Source of the DNA: Thalassotalea sp.
GTDB taxonomy: Bacteria > Pseudomonadota > Gammaproteobacteria > Enterobacterales > Alteromonadaceae
Reading direction: 5' to 3'
Length of the DNA: 64,000 nucleotides
Assembly: GCA_029237915.1 (NCBI GenBank)
Contig: JAQWHD010000050.1
Span: forward strand, 1-64,000
The notes beneath the pieces were generated by a model. The model saw only the letters and a program-made list of their open reading frames with translations. It was not told where the DNA came from and did no database searches. Shown piece after piece: positions 18,844 through 27,900 of this stretch. The translations under genes and the position numbers were made by a program. How positions within the stretch are numbered: the stretch's first letter is position 1; each line of letters opens with the position of its first letter.

Positions 18844-20586
18844 ATGCAAAAACAAATATCTCGTCGTGAAATAGCTGATACATCTTTATTACCTGAACAC
18901 CTACATCCTATATTAAAAGCTATTTATGCCGCGCGTGGTATTACCGATCCTGAACAATTAAAGCAAACAGCCGATCAAATGCATAAGCCTAATGAATTAA
19001 TGGGCTTAGATGTGGCATGCCAATTGTTATTTAAAGCCATTCAAGACAATAAACGTATCATAGTGGTGGGTGATTTTGATGCCGATGGCGCAACATCAAC
19101 GGCATTAATGATGGATGGCCTTAGATTACTTGGTTCTACTAATCATGATTTTTTAGTACCTAACCGTTTTGAATTTGGTTATGGGTTAACGCCTGAAATT
19201 AGCGAAATGGCGGTTAAATCGAAAGCTGCTGAGGTGATTGTTACCGTTGATAATGGCATAAGTTGCATTGCTGGTGTGGCTAAAGCTAAAGAGTTAGGCT
19301 GCATGGTTATTGTGACTGACCATCATTTGCCAGGCCATACACTGCCTAATGCCGATGCGATAGTAAACCCTAACCAACATGGTTGTACTTTTCCAAGTAA
19401 AGCCTTAGCCGGCGTTGGTGTTGCCTTTTATTTAATGGCAGCATTACGTCAAACTATGCGCGCCAATAACTGGTTTGAACAACAAGCGATTAGTGAGCCG
19501 AATATCGCCCAATTACTTGATTTAGTCGCGCTAGGTACGGTTGCCGATGTGGTCAGTTTTGATAAAAATAATCGCATATTAGTCGCGCAAGGTCTTAAGC
19601 GAATTCGTGCTGGCGCAACACGCCCTGGCATTCAAGCGCTGATTGAAGTTTCAGGTAAAAATCAGCAAAAGATGGTGGCTAGTGATTTTGGTTTTGGTTT
19701 AGGGCCAAGACTAAATGCTGCTGGGCGTTTGGACGATATGGGCTTAGGTATTCAATGTCTACTTGCTACCGATTTAAATCAAGCAAGAGTTATGGCAAGC
19801 GAGCTTGATGACTTAAATAAAACTCGCCGTGAAATAGAGCAGGGCATGCAATATGAAGCAGAGAATGTACTAAAGAGTTTAGACTTTAGCGCTGATAGTT
19901 TACCTTCGGCATTAGCACTCTTTCAAGATGATTGGCATCAAGGTGTTATTGGAATTGTTGCAGGTAGATTAAAAGAAAAATTCCACCGTCCAACCGTTGT
20001 CTTTGCTAGTGCTAATACCGATATAAATAGTGGCAATACTGAAATTAAAGGCTCAGCGCGGTCAATTCCGGGATTACATATTCGAGATTTATTTGAGCAT
20101 ATCGATTCGCAGCATCCTGGTCTTATTTTAAAATTTGGCGGTCATGCCATGGCGGCTGGTTTATCCATAGATAAATCTAATTTTGCACAGTTTCAAACTC
20201 TACTTAATGAATACGCACAAAAATGGCTAAGTAAAGATATGCTGCAAGGCAAGATCTTATCCGATGGTGAGTTAAGTAAAGATGCGTTTAATCTAGAATT
20301 TGCTAGCTTGTTGCGAGAAGCTGGGCCTTGGGGACAAAACTTTTCGGAGCCTGTTTTTGATAATCATTTTCGCTTAATTCAACAACGTATTGTTGGCGAA
20401 AAACATCTTAAAATGGTGGTCGACATCGACGGCTTAGCGGTTGATGCTATTGCATTTAATATTGATGTAAAACAATGGCCTAACCATCAATGTGAGTGGG
20501 TACATTTAGCTTATAAACTCGATATTAATGAGTTCAGAGGCAAACAAACAGTACAATTATTAGTAGATTATTTACAGCCTGCCTGA
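18844..20586 (+). CDS. recJ: Single-stranded-DNA-specific exonuclease RecJ
   Basis: 5'-3' single-strand exonuclease used in RecF-type recombination and mismatch repair. The DHH phosphoesterase motifs that bind Mn2+ are present: VVGDFDADGATST (motif I), VDNGIS (II), VTDHHLPG (III, the DHH box) and a later NPNQ segment; the DHHA1 domain contains GSARSIPG and KFGGHAMAAG. At 580 aa it is normal for RecJ. A weak hairpin with a T-run follows and separates it from prfB. Confidence 0.96.
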   Translation: MQKQISRREIADTSLLPEHLHPILKAIYAARGITDPEQLKQTADQMHKPNELMGLDVACQLLFKAIQDNKRIIVVGDFDADGATSTALMMDGLRLLGSTNHDFLVPNRFEFGYGLTPEISEMAVKSKAAEVIVTVDNGISCIAGVAKAKELGCMVIVTDHHLPGHTLPNADAIVNPNQHGCTFPSKALAGVGVAFYLMAALRQTMRANNWFEQQAISEPNIAQLLDLVALGTVADVVSFDKNNRILVAQGLKRIRAGATRPGIQALIEVSGKNQQKMVASDFGFGLGPRLNAAGRLDDMGLGIQCLLATDLNQARVMASELDDLNKTRREIEQGMQYEAENVLKSLDFSADSLPSALALFQDDWHQGVIGIVAGRLKEKFHRPTVVFASANTDINSGNTEIKGSARSIPGLHIRDLFEHIDSQHPGLILKFGGHAMAAGLSIDKSNFAQFQTLLNEYAQKWLSKDMLQGKILSDGELSKDAFNLEFASLLREAGPWGQNFSEPVFDNHFRLIQQRIVGEKHLKMVVDIDGLAVDAIAFNIDVKQWPNHQCEWVHLAYKLDINEFRGKQTVQLLVDYLQPA

Positions 20587-20627
20587 TCATTAGTTATCAA
20601 TAAATCACGATTTGTTTGTCAACAATG

Positions 20628-20646
20628 CGGATAAATCCGATTTTTT
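20628..20646 (+). terminator. Short terminator after recJ
   Basis: CGGAT-AA-ATCCG followed by A and a run of six T. The stem is only 5 bp with a 2-nt loop, so it is probably a modest terminator. A -10-like TATAAT at 20684-20689 may start prfB transcription. Confidence 0.5.
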
Positions 20647-20748
20647 AAAAACTTTTTAGCAAACTTGCCCCTTCAATCTATATTATAATGCGTAAATACG
20701 TTACAATGCGCGACTATTTTTCTTAAGTTTTAAAGCTGATTATTTTAG

Positions 20749-21847
20749 ATGTTTGAAGTTGCACCTTTACATAACCAAATAAAAGACATTCGCGAACGCA
20801 CCAACGTGCTTCGGGGGTACCTTTGACTACGATCAGAAGTCTGAACGTTTAGTTGAAGTAAGTCGTGAATTAGAATCATCTGATGTATGGAACGAACCTG
20901 AGCGTGCACAAGCGCTGGGTAAAGAACGTTCAGCATTAGAGTTAGTGGTGCAAACCATTGATGATATGGATGTAGGGTGTGAAGACGTCGAAGGTTTAAT
21001 TGAGCTTGCCGTTGAAGAATCTGATGAAGAAACGCTAACCGATGCAACGAGTGAACTTGAAACACTGGAAGCGCAGTTAGCTAAACTTGAATTTCATCGT
21101 ATGTTTTCAGGTGCACAAGACCCTAATAATGCTTACTTAGATATTCAATCTGGCTCTGGTGGTACCGAAGCACAAGATTGGGCGCAAATGCTACAACGTA
21201 TGTTTTTACGTTGGGGTGATGCAAAAGGCTTTAAAGTCGAAGTATTAGAAGAAGCTGACGGTGATGTAGCTGGCATTAAAGGCTGTACCATCAAGTTTAC
21301 TGGTGAATACGCGTATGGTTGGTTAAGAACTGAAACCGGCGTACATCGCTTAGTACGTAAGTCACCATTTGATTCGAGTGGTAAACGCCATACATCATTT
21401 GCCTCTGCGTTTATTTACCCAGAGATTGATGACGATATAGAAATTGATATAAACCCTGCTGATTTACGCATCGATACTTTCAGAGCCTCGGGCGCGGGTG
21501 GTCAGCATGTAAACAAAACAGATTCGGCAATACGTATTACCCACATTCCAACCAATGCAGTGGTAAGTTGTCAGGCGGATCGCTCGCAACATAAAAACCG
21601 AGCAACAGCAATGAAGCTACTTAAAGCTAAATTGTATGAGCTTGAAATGCAAAAACAAAATGACGATAAACAAGCCTTAGAAGATGGTAAGTCTGATATA
21701 GGTTGGGGCAGTCAAATTCGTTCATACGTATTAGATGATAGCCGCATTAAAGATTTAAGAACTGGGGTTGAGTCGCGTAATACGCAAGCAGTACTCGACG
21801 GCAGTTTAGACCAATTTATTGAAGCCAGCTTAAAGTTTGGCTTATAA
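20749..21847 (+). CDS. prfB: Peptide chain release factor 2 (programmed +1 frameshift)
   Basis: RF2 ends translation at UGA and UAA. The first 25 codons run from the ATG at 20749 to an in-frame TGA at 20824-20826; the rest is in the +1 frame from GAC at 20825. The slippery site CTT-TGA-C is preceded by the Shine-Dalgarno-like CGGGGG, the classic autoregulatory frameshift, which lets RF2 shortage raise its own synthesis. The joined product is 365 aa, as in E. coli. The stop-codon tripeptide SPF (KSPFDSSGK) and GGQ ([11 protein letters not shown]) are intact; Ala precedes SGAGGQ, the common form rather than the Thr of E. coli K-12. Followed 29 nt later by lysS. Confidence 0.97.
20809..20827 (+). 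promoter_or_regulatory. prfB programmed frameshift signal
   Basis: CTTCGGGGGTACCTTTGAC contains the internal Shine-Dalgarno-like GGGGG, a spacer, the slippery CTT and the UGA with a following C (a weak termination context). This arrangement gives +1 frameshifting that depends on RF2 level. Confidence 0.95.
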
Positions 21848-21876
21848 ACAAATTACGTAATATTGAGAAATTAAAA

Positions 21877-23415
21877 ATGACTGAACAAGTAAAAGACGAA
21901 AACAAGTTAATCGCCGAGCGTCGCGGTAAATTAGATAACATTCGTGTAAATTGTCCTGCAAATGGTCACCCGAATGATTTTAACCGCGAGCATTACGCTG
22001 CTGACATTCAAGCTGAACATGGTGAGAAGACCAAAGAAGAGCTTGAAGAGTTACAGGTAACTTACGCTGTGGCGGGTCGTGTAATGGCTAAACGTGGTCC
22101 ATTTTTAGTTTTACAAGATATGTCTGGTCGCATTCAAGCATACGCTGAAAAAGTTGTGCAAAAAGACATTAAAGCTCGTTGGGGTTTATTAGATATCGGT
22201 GACATTGTTGGTGTTAAAGGTATTTTACATAAATCAGGAAAAGGTGATTTATACGTTAATATGGAAGAGTATTCATTATTAACTAAATCATTACGTCCTC
22301 TACCAGAGAAGTTCCACGGTTTATCAGATCAAGAAATGAAGTACCGTCAACGTTACGTTGATTTGATCATCAATGAAAAAACTCGTGATACTTTCCAAAT
22401 ACGTTCACAAATCGTTAGTGGCATTCGTAACTTCTTAACCGAGCGTGGTTTTATGGAAGTTGAAACGCCGATGTTACAAGTTATTCCTGGCGGCGCAACG
22501 GCTAAACCATTTGAAACATTCCACAATGCCTTAGACATCGATATGTTCTTACGTATCGCACCTGAGCTTTACTTAAAACGTTTAGTTGTTGGTGGTTTTG
22601 AAAAAGTATTCGAAATTAACCGCAACTTCCGTAACGAAGGTTTATCAACTCGTCATAACCCAGAATTCACTATGATTGAGTTTTACCAAGCATACGCTGA
22701 TTACAAAGATCTAATGAACCTTACTGAAGACATGCTGCGCACGTTAGCGGTAAATGTTATGGGCAACCCTGTTATTCGTAATACAGTTAAAAATGCTGAA
22801 GGTGAAGTTGTTGAAGAGAAATTCTACGATTTCGGCCAACCATTCGAACGTATCTCTATGATGGATGCAGTGATTAAGCATGCACCACACTTAGATGCTG
22901 ATGTAATTAAAGATCCAGAAGGTCGTTTTGAAGAGCTTCGCGCGATTGCTAAGAAAGTAGGCGTTAAAGAGCCTGAAGGCAAAAACGTTTGGGGTCCAGG
23001 TAAGTACCTTTGTGAAATCTTTGAAGAAGTTGCCGAGCACATGCTTGACCAACCTACCTTCATCACCGAGTACCCGTGGGAAGTATCTCCACTTGCTCGT
23101 CGTAACGATGACAATGCATTTATCACAGACCGTTTCGAGTTTTTCGTTGGTGGCCGTGAATTAGCCAATGGTTTCTCAGAGTTAAACGATGCAGAAGATC
23201 AAGCAGCACGCTTTAAGCAACAAGTTGCTGAAAAAGACGCTGGCGATGATGAAGCAATGCACTTTGATGAAGATTACATCACCGCACTAGAATACGGTTT
23301 ACCACCAACGGCTGGTGAAGGTATTGGTATCGATCGTCTAGTGATGTTATTTACTGATTCACCAACAATTAAAGACGTGATTTTATTCCCTCATATGCGT
23401 CCTGTTGCTGAGTAA
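21877..23415 (+). CDS. lysS: Lysyl-tRNA synthetase, class II
   Basis: Charges tRNA(Lys) with lysine. The 512-aa protein has an N-terminal OB-fold anticodon-binding domain (about residues 60-150, with [12 protein letters not shown]) and a class II catalytic core with motif 1 (FMEVETPML), motif 2 ([20 protein letters not shown]) and motif 3 ([12 protein letters not shown]). It lies 29 nt after prfB, the standard gammaproteobacterial pairing, and likely shares its transcript. A strong bidirectional terminator follows. Confidence 0.98.
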   Translation: MTEQVKDENKLIAERRGKLDNIRVNCPANGHPNDFNREHYAADIQAEHGEKTKEELEELQVTYAVAGRVMAKRGPFLVLQDMSGRIQAYAEKVVQKDIKARWGLLDIGDIVGVKGILHKSGKGDLYVNMEEYSLLTKSLRPLPEKFHGLSDQEMKYRQRYVDLIINEKTRDTFQIRSQIVSGIRNFLTERGFMEVETPMLQVIPGGATAKPFETFHNALDIDMFLRIAPELYLKRLVVGGFEKVFEINRNFRNEGLSTRHNPEFTMIEFYQAYADYKDLMNLTEDMLRTLAVNVMGNPVIRNTVKNAEGEVVEEKFYDFGQPFERISMMDAVIKHAPHLDADVIKDPEGRFEELRAIAKKVGVKEPEGKNVWGPGKYLCEIFEEVAEHMLDQPTFITEYPWEVSPLARRNDDNAFITDRFEFFVGGRELANGFSELNDAEDQAARFKQQVAEKDAGDDEAMHFDEDYITALEYGLPPTAGEGIGIDRLVMLFTDSPTIKDVILFPHMRPVAE

Positions 23416-23471
23416 TTCTTAGTTATAATTAGTATTAACTAAGCTTAAGTAAGCTCAAATAAAATACAAAT

Positions 23472-23508
23472 AAAAGCCTCGCTAAAGATTATTTAGCGAG
23501 GCTTTTTA
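23472..23508. terminator. Bidirectional terminator between lysS and the AraC-type gene
   Basis: A 15-bp stem (23472-23486 with 23492-23506) with a 5-nt loop and flanking A- and T-runs, between convergent genes. Confidence 0.92.
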
Positions 23509-23528
23509 TATCTAAATTTTAATCTAGA

Positions 23529-24509
23529 TTAAGCGTTATAAACTCTTCTATATTGTATTGGCGTAGTATTGAACCAACGCTTAAACGCCCGGTTAAAGTT
23601 ACCATTGTCCTTATAACCAAGCGTTAGGCAAATTTCAGTTAACGAAAGCTGGGTATTCATTAATAGGTGTTGCGCTTTATTTCTCTTATCATTATCGATA
23701 AGCTCTTTTAGGCTAGTTTGTTGCTCGCTTAATATTCGTTGTAGTTTTCTTAAGTTAATATTCAGCATCTTACTAATGATATTCGCATCTGCATTAACGC
23801 CAAAATAATTCTCGGTTAGCAAGCGGGTAATCAATAATTTTGGATCTCGACTTATCGGTTGTTGTTCTATTTTCTGCGACGGTAACTTGTTTTCAAATTG
23901 AAAATGTTCCTTGTCTATCGCAATTGCAGTGCATTGATTGTTGAAAGAGTATTGTGTGCTGGAAAATTGTTGTAAGTAGCTTTTATTGGTACTTTCAATG
24001 GATTTAAAGTTAATAGAATTGGGCGTCCAATCCTGTCCTAAATAATGCTGTAAAAATGCTATCAACATAGTAACAACTAATTGCTCTATTTGCTCTGCAC
24101 CACAAGTTATTCCAGGCGTTCCTATTCGGCAAAACCAATAATTATCTTCGTCTTCTTTTAACCAAAAGTTAGGGCAATTAGATTGCTGTTTTACAAATTC
24201 AAAAAATAAATTAAGTGCTTGTTCTAAATTATCTTGGCTAAATAACTCAGGCATTAATTTTTTAAAGTATTTCTCTACAAATAGTTCACCAACTAATTGA
24301 CCAAAATCATCCTTTTTAACTTCCTTGGCGCTATTTTCCATAAGTTGCCATATGGGAAATTCTAAAATTAAATTCTGCTCGGTAGCAATATGTGTGCGTG
24401 TTAATGCAACTGAAGCTAATAGTTGCTCTGTTGGCGCCGCTATATTATCGAGTACATCAATAATAGATTTTAAGTAAACGACATCGGCTACATAAAAGTT
24501 TGGGTACAT
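23529..24509 (-). CDS. AraC family transcriptional regulator
   Basis: A 326-aa regulator. The C-terminal hundred residues hold the double helix-turn-helix of the AraC family, including LSLTEICLTLGYKDNGNFNRAFKRW and the closing PIQYRR. The N-terminal region looks like the arabinose-binding-type domain found in OruR/ArgR-like AraC proteins; that assignment is weaker. It is divergent from the amidohydrolase gene with 182 bp between them, where an inverted repeat (24555-24573) could be its operator. By position it is the likely regulator of the 24692-29196 gene group; the effector is unknown. Confidence 0.87.
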   Translation of the reverse strand: MYPNFYVADVVYLKSIIDVLDNIAAPTEQLLASVALTRTHIATEQNLILEFPIWQLMENSAKEVKKDDFGQLVGELFVEKYFKKLMPELFSQDNLEQALNLFFEFVKQQSNCPNFWLKEDEDNYWFCRIGTPGITCGAEQIEQLVVTMLIAFLQHYLGQDWTPNSINFKSIESTNKSYLQQFSSTQYSFNNQCTAIAIDKEHFQFENKLPSQKIEQQPISRDPKLLITRLLTENYFGVNADANIISKMLNINLRKLQRILSEQQTSLKELIDNDKRNKAQHLLMNTQLSLTEICLTLGYKDNGNFNRAFKRWFNTTPIQYRRVYNA

Positions 24510-24554
24510 AGAAAACTCAATTAATACGGTTAGTTTAAAGTAGCGAATTTAATC

Positions 24555-24573
24555 AATGTCGTCAAATGACATT
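24555..24573. promoter_or_regulatory. Inverted repeat, possible AraC-type operator
   Basis: AATGTC-GTCAAAT-GACATT is a 6-bp perfect inverted repeat with a 7-nt spacer in the divergent region, 45 nt upstream of the regulator start and about 120 nt upstream of the amidohydrolase start. Assignment to the regulator is inference. Confidence 0.35.
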
Positions 24574-24691
24574 TTAAACCAGATAAAGCAAGCAACTGAT
24601 TAATTTTTAACTATATTTAGCTAAGAGTTAACTATTAATTAAGCTGAACCTGATTTTTACAGCTGTTTTTCAACTTATCAAAGGCAATAAC

Positions 24692-26122
24692 ATGAATTTA
24701 AAAGCAAAGAATATAGCAACCATTTTAACTAAAACATCTTTGGCCGTTACGCTAGTTGTTGGCATGTCGGCTAATACACTTGCTGAGCAAGTTTTATTTA
24801 AAAACGTCAATGTTTTCAATGGTACTGAAAATAAACTGTATGAAGGCCATAATGTTCTTGTTGAAGATAAGTTGATCAAAAGCATTTCTAAAAAGTCGCC
24901 AAAAACTGATGCTGATGTAACTGTTATTGATGGTAAAGGTAAAACCTTGATGCCGGGGCTTATCGATAGTCATGTACATATCATGATCAACTCAAACTAT
25001 TCCGAGATTATCCCTAACCAAGACCCTTACGATTTAGGTATTAAATCTGCAATTGTTGCTAAAGACTTCTTAATGGATGGATTTACTTCTGTCCGTGATA
25101 TGGGCGGACCTGCATTCGCAACGGCTCGTCAAATTAAAAATGGCAATATTATTGGTCCTCGTATTTATCCGTCTGGTGCGTTTATCTCACAAACATCTGG
25201 TCATGGTGATTTCCGTGGTCGCTTTGATATGGGCTGGTCGCAACGAGGCGCTCAAGATTTGGGGGTATGGGAAAAGCTAGGCCTTGGCGCGGTAGCTGAT
25301 GGCGTACCTGAAGTATTACAACAAACGCGAATTAACTTACGCCATGGTGCTACTCAAATAAAAATTATGGCGGGCGGTGGCGGCTCATCAAAATATGACC
25401 CGATTGATACCACGCAATATTCAGTTGAAGAAACCTGTGCAATTGTTGAAGCCGCTGCAGATTGGGGCACCTATGTTGCTGCGCATATATTTACTGATAG
25501 AGCAATTAACCGCGCGCTAGATTGTGGTGTTAAGACTATGGAACATGGTTTCTTTGCCTCATTTGAAACCTATCAACGTGCTGGAAAAGAAGGAGCTTTT
25601 ATCGTGCCACAAATGTGGGGCTTATCTCCTGAACTAGCTAATAACCCTTTAATGCCAGCAGATAAGCTACCTATGATTGCACAACTTGCTGAAACTTATA
25701 AAGACGTGGGGCGTACCATGTTAGATGCAGGTGTTAATGTTGCCTTTATGTCGGACTGGGTGGGTGAAATAGAAGATGCCAATAAATCACGCCGTTATGA
25801 AATTTACTGGCGCACACAAATGTTTGCTGGTGGTAAAAATAACTATGATGGTAATTTTGAAGTACTTAAGCAATTAACCTCTCTCGGTGGTGAATTACTT
25901 GCGTTGTCTGGTCCACGTAACCCTGCACCTGGTAAATTAGGTGTTATCGAAGTTGGTGCGACTGCTGATATTTTATTAGTTGATGGTAATCCACTTGAAG
26001 ATATTGGTGTTATTAACGGTGGTTACACAGAATGGTATTCACAACCAACACCATCTGAAAACCCAATTAAAACCATACAATTGATTATGAAAGAAGGCAA
26101 AGTGTACAAAAATACTCTTTAA
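24692..26122 (+). CDS. Secreted metal-dependent amidohydrolase (Xaa-Pro dipeptidase-like)
   Basis: A 476-aa exported hydrolase of the amidohydrolase superfamily. An N-terminal signal peptide (about residues 1-31) precedes the beta-sandwich and TIM barrel. Metal ligands are visible: His94 and His96 (DSHVHIM), the candidate carboxylated Lys224 (QIKIMAGGGG), His265 (VAAHIF), His285 (TMEHGF) and Asp355 (FMSDWVG). This pattern fits the subgroup that includes dipeptidases for Xaa-Pro/Arg and ochratoxin-type amides. An AAGG ribosome-binding site lies upstream of the ATG. Substrate is unknown; neighbouring porins suggest a nutrient that crosses the outer membrane. Confidence 0.85.
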   Translation: MNLKAKNIATILTKTSLAVTLVVGMSANTLAEQVLFKNVNVFNGTENKLYEGHNVLVEDKLIKSISKKSPKTDADVTVIDGKGKTLMPGLIDSHVHIMINSNYSEIIPNQDPYDLGIKSAIVAKDFLMDGFTSVRDMGGPAFATARQIKNGNIIGPRIYPSGAFISQTSGHGDFRGRFDMGWSQRGAQDLGVWEKLGLGAVADGVPEVLQQTRINLRHGATQIKIMAGGGGSSKYDPIDTTQYSVEETCAIVEAAADWGTYVAAHIFTDRAINRALDCGVKTMEHGFFASFETYQRAGKEGAFIVPQMWGLSPELANNPLMPADKLPMIAQLAETYKDVGRTMLDAGVNVAFMSDWVGEIEDANKSRRYEIYWRTQMFAGGKNNYDGNFEVLKQLTSLGGELLALSGPRNPAPGKLGVIEVGATADILLVDGNPLEDIGVINGGYTEWYSQPTPSENPIKTIQLIMKEGKVYKNTL

Positions 26123-26141
26123 TTTTATATCGTCACTAGGT

Positions 26142-26185
26142 AAAGGGGGTACTTAAATTGCTATGAATTCCCTTTATTTTTTTTA
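26142..26185 (+). terminator. Weak candidate terminator or attenuator
   Basis: AAAGGG can pair with CCCTTT across a loop of about 22 nt and is followed by a long T-run. It lies in the 99-bp gap after the amidohydrolase gene. The long loop makes this tentative. Confidence 0.35.
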
Positions 26186-26221
26186 TTCGTTTTATAATTT
26201 TAGCAGCGAGAACCAATAATA

Positions 26222-26893
26222 ATGAAAATCGTATTCTTCGGTATTTTTTCACTATTAATCAGCACCAATGTTTATTCACAAACGAGTGTTCAGTGGCTAT
26301 GGTCAGGTTTAATGCCAAAGCCTAGTGTTATTGATGACCCCTTTAAGAAACTTACTAAGGATCAACTTGATGATCTAGGTTATTACGTTGGTTTAAAAAA
26401 TGACATTGCAGCAATCGAGCAATCAACGCCATCGTATAAAAAACTGCCAAGCTTAAAAGTGGAACTCAATGAATTAGCTGAACATCTAAGCTCTCAGGGT
26501 GTTGATATTGATTATTTACTATCACAACGAGAAATAATACTCCAAGCACGTAAACAACAAGCAACAGCAATCAATGATGAGGTTAAAGATCATAAAGGTA
26601 ATATTACCGGGTTCATTGTTCCTATGACGAAAACACCAAACGGCCTTACTGAATTTTTCTTAGTTGAAAACAACCCGTTATTAGCAATAAGTCACGATCA
26701 CTCTTCTCCTAGGCCTAACCAGGTCATTTATATAAAAATGTCTAATGGTTTGATAGTTGATATCAAAAAAGCAGTGACATTAAGCGGGACACTTACGAGT
26801 AAAGTTGTAGATGCAGAAGTCTTGATGCCCGATGGGCATGAAACTGAATTTGTTAGTGCCTATCAGTTAAGTGATGCAGTCGTAATAAATTGA
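26222..26893 (+). CDS. Exported DUF3299-like protein
   Basis: A 223-aa protein with a signal peptide (about residues 1-19, ending NVYSQ). The segment ITGFIVPMTKT, then TEFFLVEN, then PRPNQVIYIKM follows the layout of DUF3299, whose members read GFLVPLE, FLLVPY and PPPPNQIVYV. The usual ACIHVPPP core is replaced here by LAISHDHSSPR, so the conserved Cys-His is lost or altered. Central residues 40-110 are helical and charged. Function is unknown. It is 99 bp after the amidohydrolase and in the same direction, so probably co-regulated. Confidence 0.6.
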   Translation: MKIVFFGIFSLLISTNVYSQTSVQWLWSGLMPKPSVIDDPFKKLTKDQLDDLGYYVGLKNDIAAIEQSTPSYKKLPSLKVELNELAEHLSSQGVDIDYLLSQREIILQARKQQATAINDEVKDHKGNITGFIVPMTKTPNGLTEFFLVENNPLLAISHDHSSPRPNQVIYIKMSNGLIVDIKKAVTLSGTLTSKVVDAEVLMPDGHETEFVSAYQLSDAVVIN

Positions 26894-26990
26894 TGTTTGT
26901 CACAGTAAATAGATAGCCTTTGCGATATTTATGAGAAACGTTATCGTGATGCTTAATTAAACATTTAAATAAATATAAGAAGACAGTGCT

Positions 26991-27848
26991 ATGTTAACGA
27001 TAAAAAAAATCATTATTCCTACGCTAATTGCCGCGTCTTTAGCATTCACTGCTCTAGCCGAGGAACAAGGTAATGCAGCTAGTGCGGCTGATAAAGCTGC
27101 AAAGGAATTAGCTAACCCAAATACTGCTTTAGCCAGTTTAAATTTTAAATTTCAATACACCACCTTTGAAGGGGATTTACCCAAGGCTGATGATCAAACC
27201 CGTAATATGATTTTATTCCAACCAAGCATGCCTTTCCCTCGTGAAGATGGCAGTAAAATCTTATTTAGGCCCGCTATTCCAATGTTTACTCAGCAGCCTG
27301 TTTACCAAGGTGGTGAGAGCTGGAGTGATGAGTCTGGCCTTGGAGATATTTCATTTGATTTAGCTTATGCACCAAAATCTGAAGCAGGTAGTTTAGCCGC
27401 CTATGGTTTTATTATGTCCCTACCAACAGGCTCGGATGAAATAGGTTTGGGCGAAAGCACTACGTTTGGGCCTGAAGTGTTGTTGGGAAAACTCAGCGCG
27501 GAAAGTATTTTAGGCATGTTCCCAAATCATCAATGGGACATTGCTGGCGATAGAGATATAAGCATTACCTCATCACAATTTTTTGCGGTCCTATTGCCTG
27601 GTGGTGGTTGGAGTTACGGCACGTCACCTATTATTAGTTATGACTGGAATGCAAAAGATAACCAAGAATGGACTATTCCCGTTAATTTTACCGTCAGTAA
27701 AACCTTAATGTTTAGTGGAAGGCCTTGGAAGATCGGCGTAGAGCTAAATTATTATGTTGAAAAACCAGATGAATTCGGTCCTGAATATATGATCAGTTTT
27801 AACATTACACCTGTGGTTGAAAACTCTTTGGTTAGCTGGTTTAACTAA
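26991..27848 (+). CDS. Putative outer-membrane beta-barrel protein (phenol MetA-pathway-like)
   Basis: A 285-aa exported protein with a signal peptide (about residues 1-23, cleavage near ALAE). The body is rich in alternating hydrophobic strands and aromatic residues: FKFQYTTFEG, MILFQPSMPFP, RPAIPMF, LGDISFDLAYAP, and a C-terminal strand VSWFN ending in an aromatic-polar pair. This is the look of outer-membrane barrels grouped with MetA-pathway phenol degradation proteins, sometimes mislabelled neuromedin U. A transport role is inference. It sits 97 bp after the DUF3299-like gene and 52 bp before the OprB-type porin gene. Confidence 0.65.
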   Translation: MLTIKKIIIPTLIAASLAFTALAEEQGNAASAADKAAKELANPNTALASLNFKFQYTTFEGDLPKADDQTRNMILFQPSMPFPREDGSKILFRPAIPMFTQQPVYQGGESWSDESGLGDISFDLAYAPKSEAGSLAAYGFIMSLPTGSDEIGLGESTTFGPEVLLGKLSAESILGMFPNHQWDIAGDRDISITSSQFFAVLLPGGGWSYGTSPIISYDWNAKDNQEWTIPVNFTVSKTLMFSGRPWKIGVELNYYVEKPDEFGPEYMISFNITPVVENSLVSWFN

Positions 27849-27900
27849 TTTATAAAGAGTAACTATAAATAACTATATTGAACATTTATAAAGAGTCGCT

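Noticed and set aside
20745-21065. Minus-strand 106-codon frame over the prfB start
   Set aside because: It lies entirely opposite prfB, including its frameshift site, and its sequence is not protein-like.
24020-24200. Possible frameshift in the AraC-type gene
   Set aside because: The frame is continuous from the N-terminal domain to the helix-turn-helix end; the length of 326 aa is normal.
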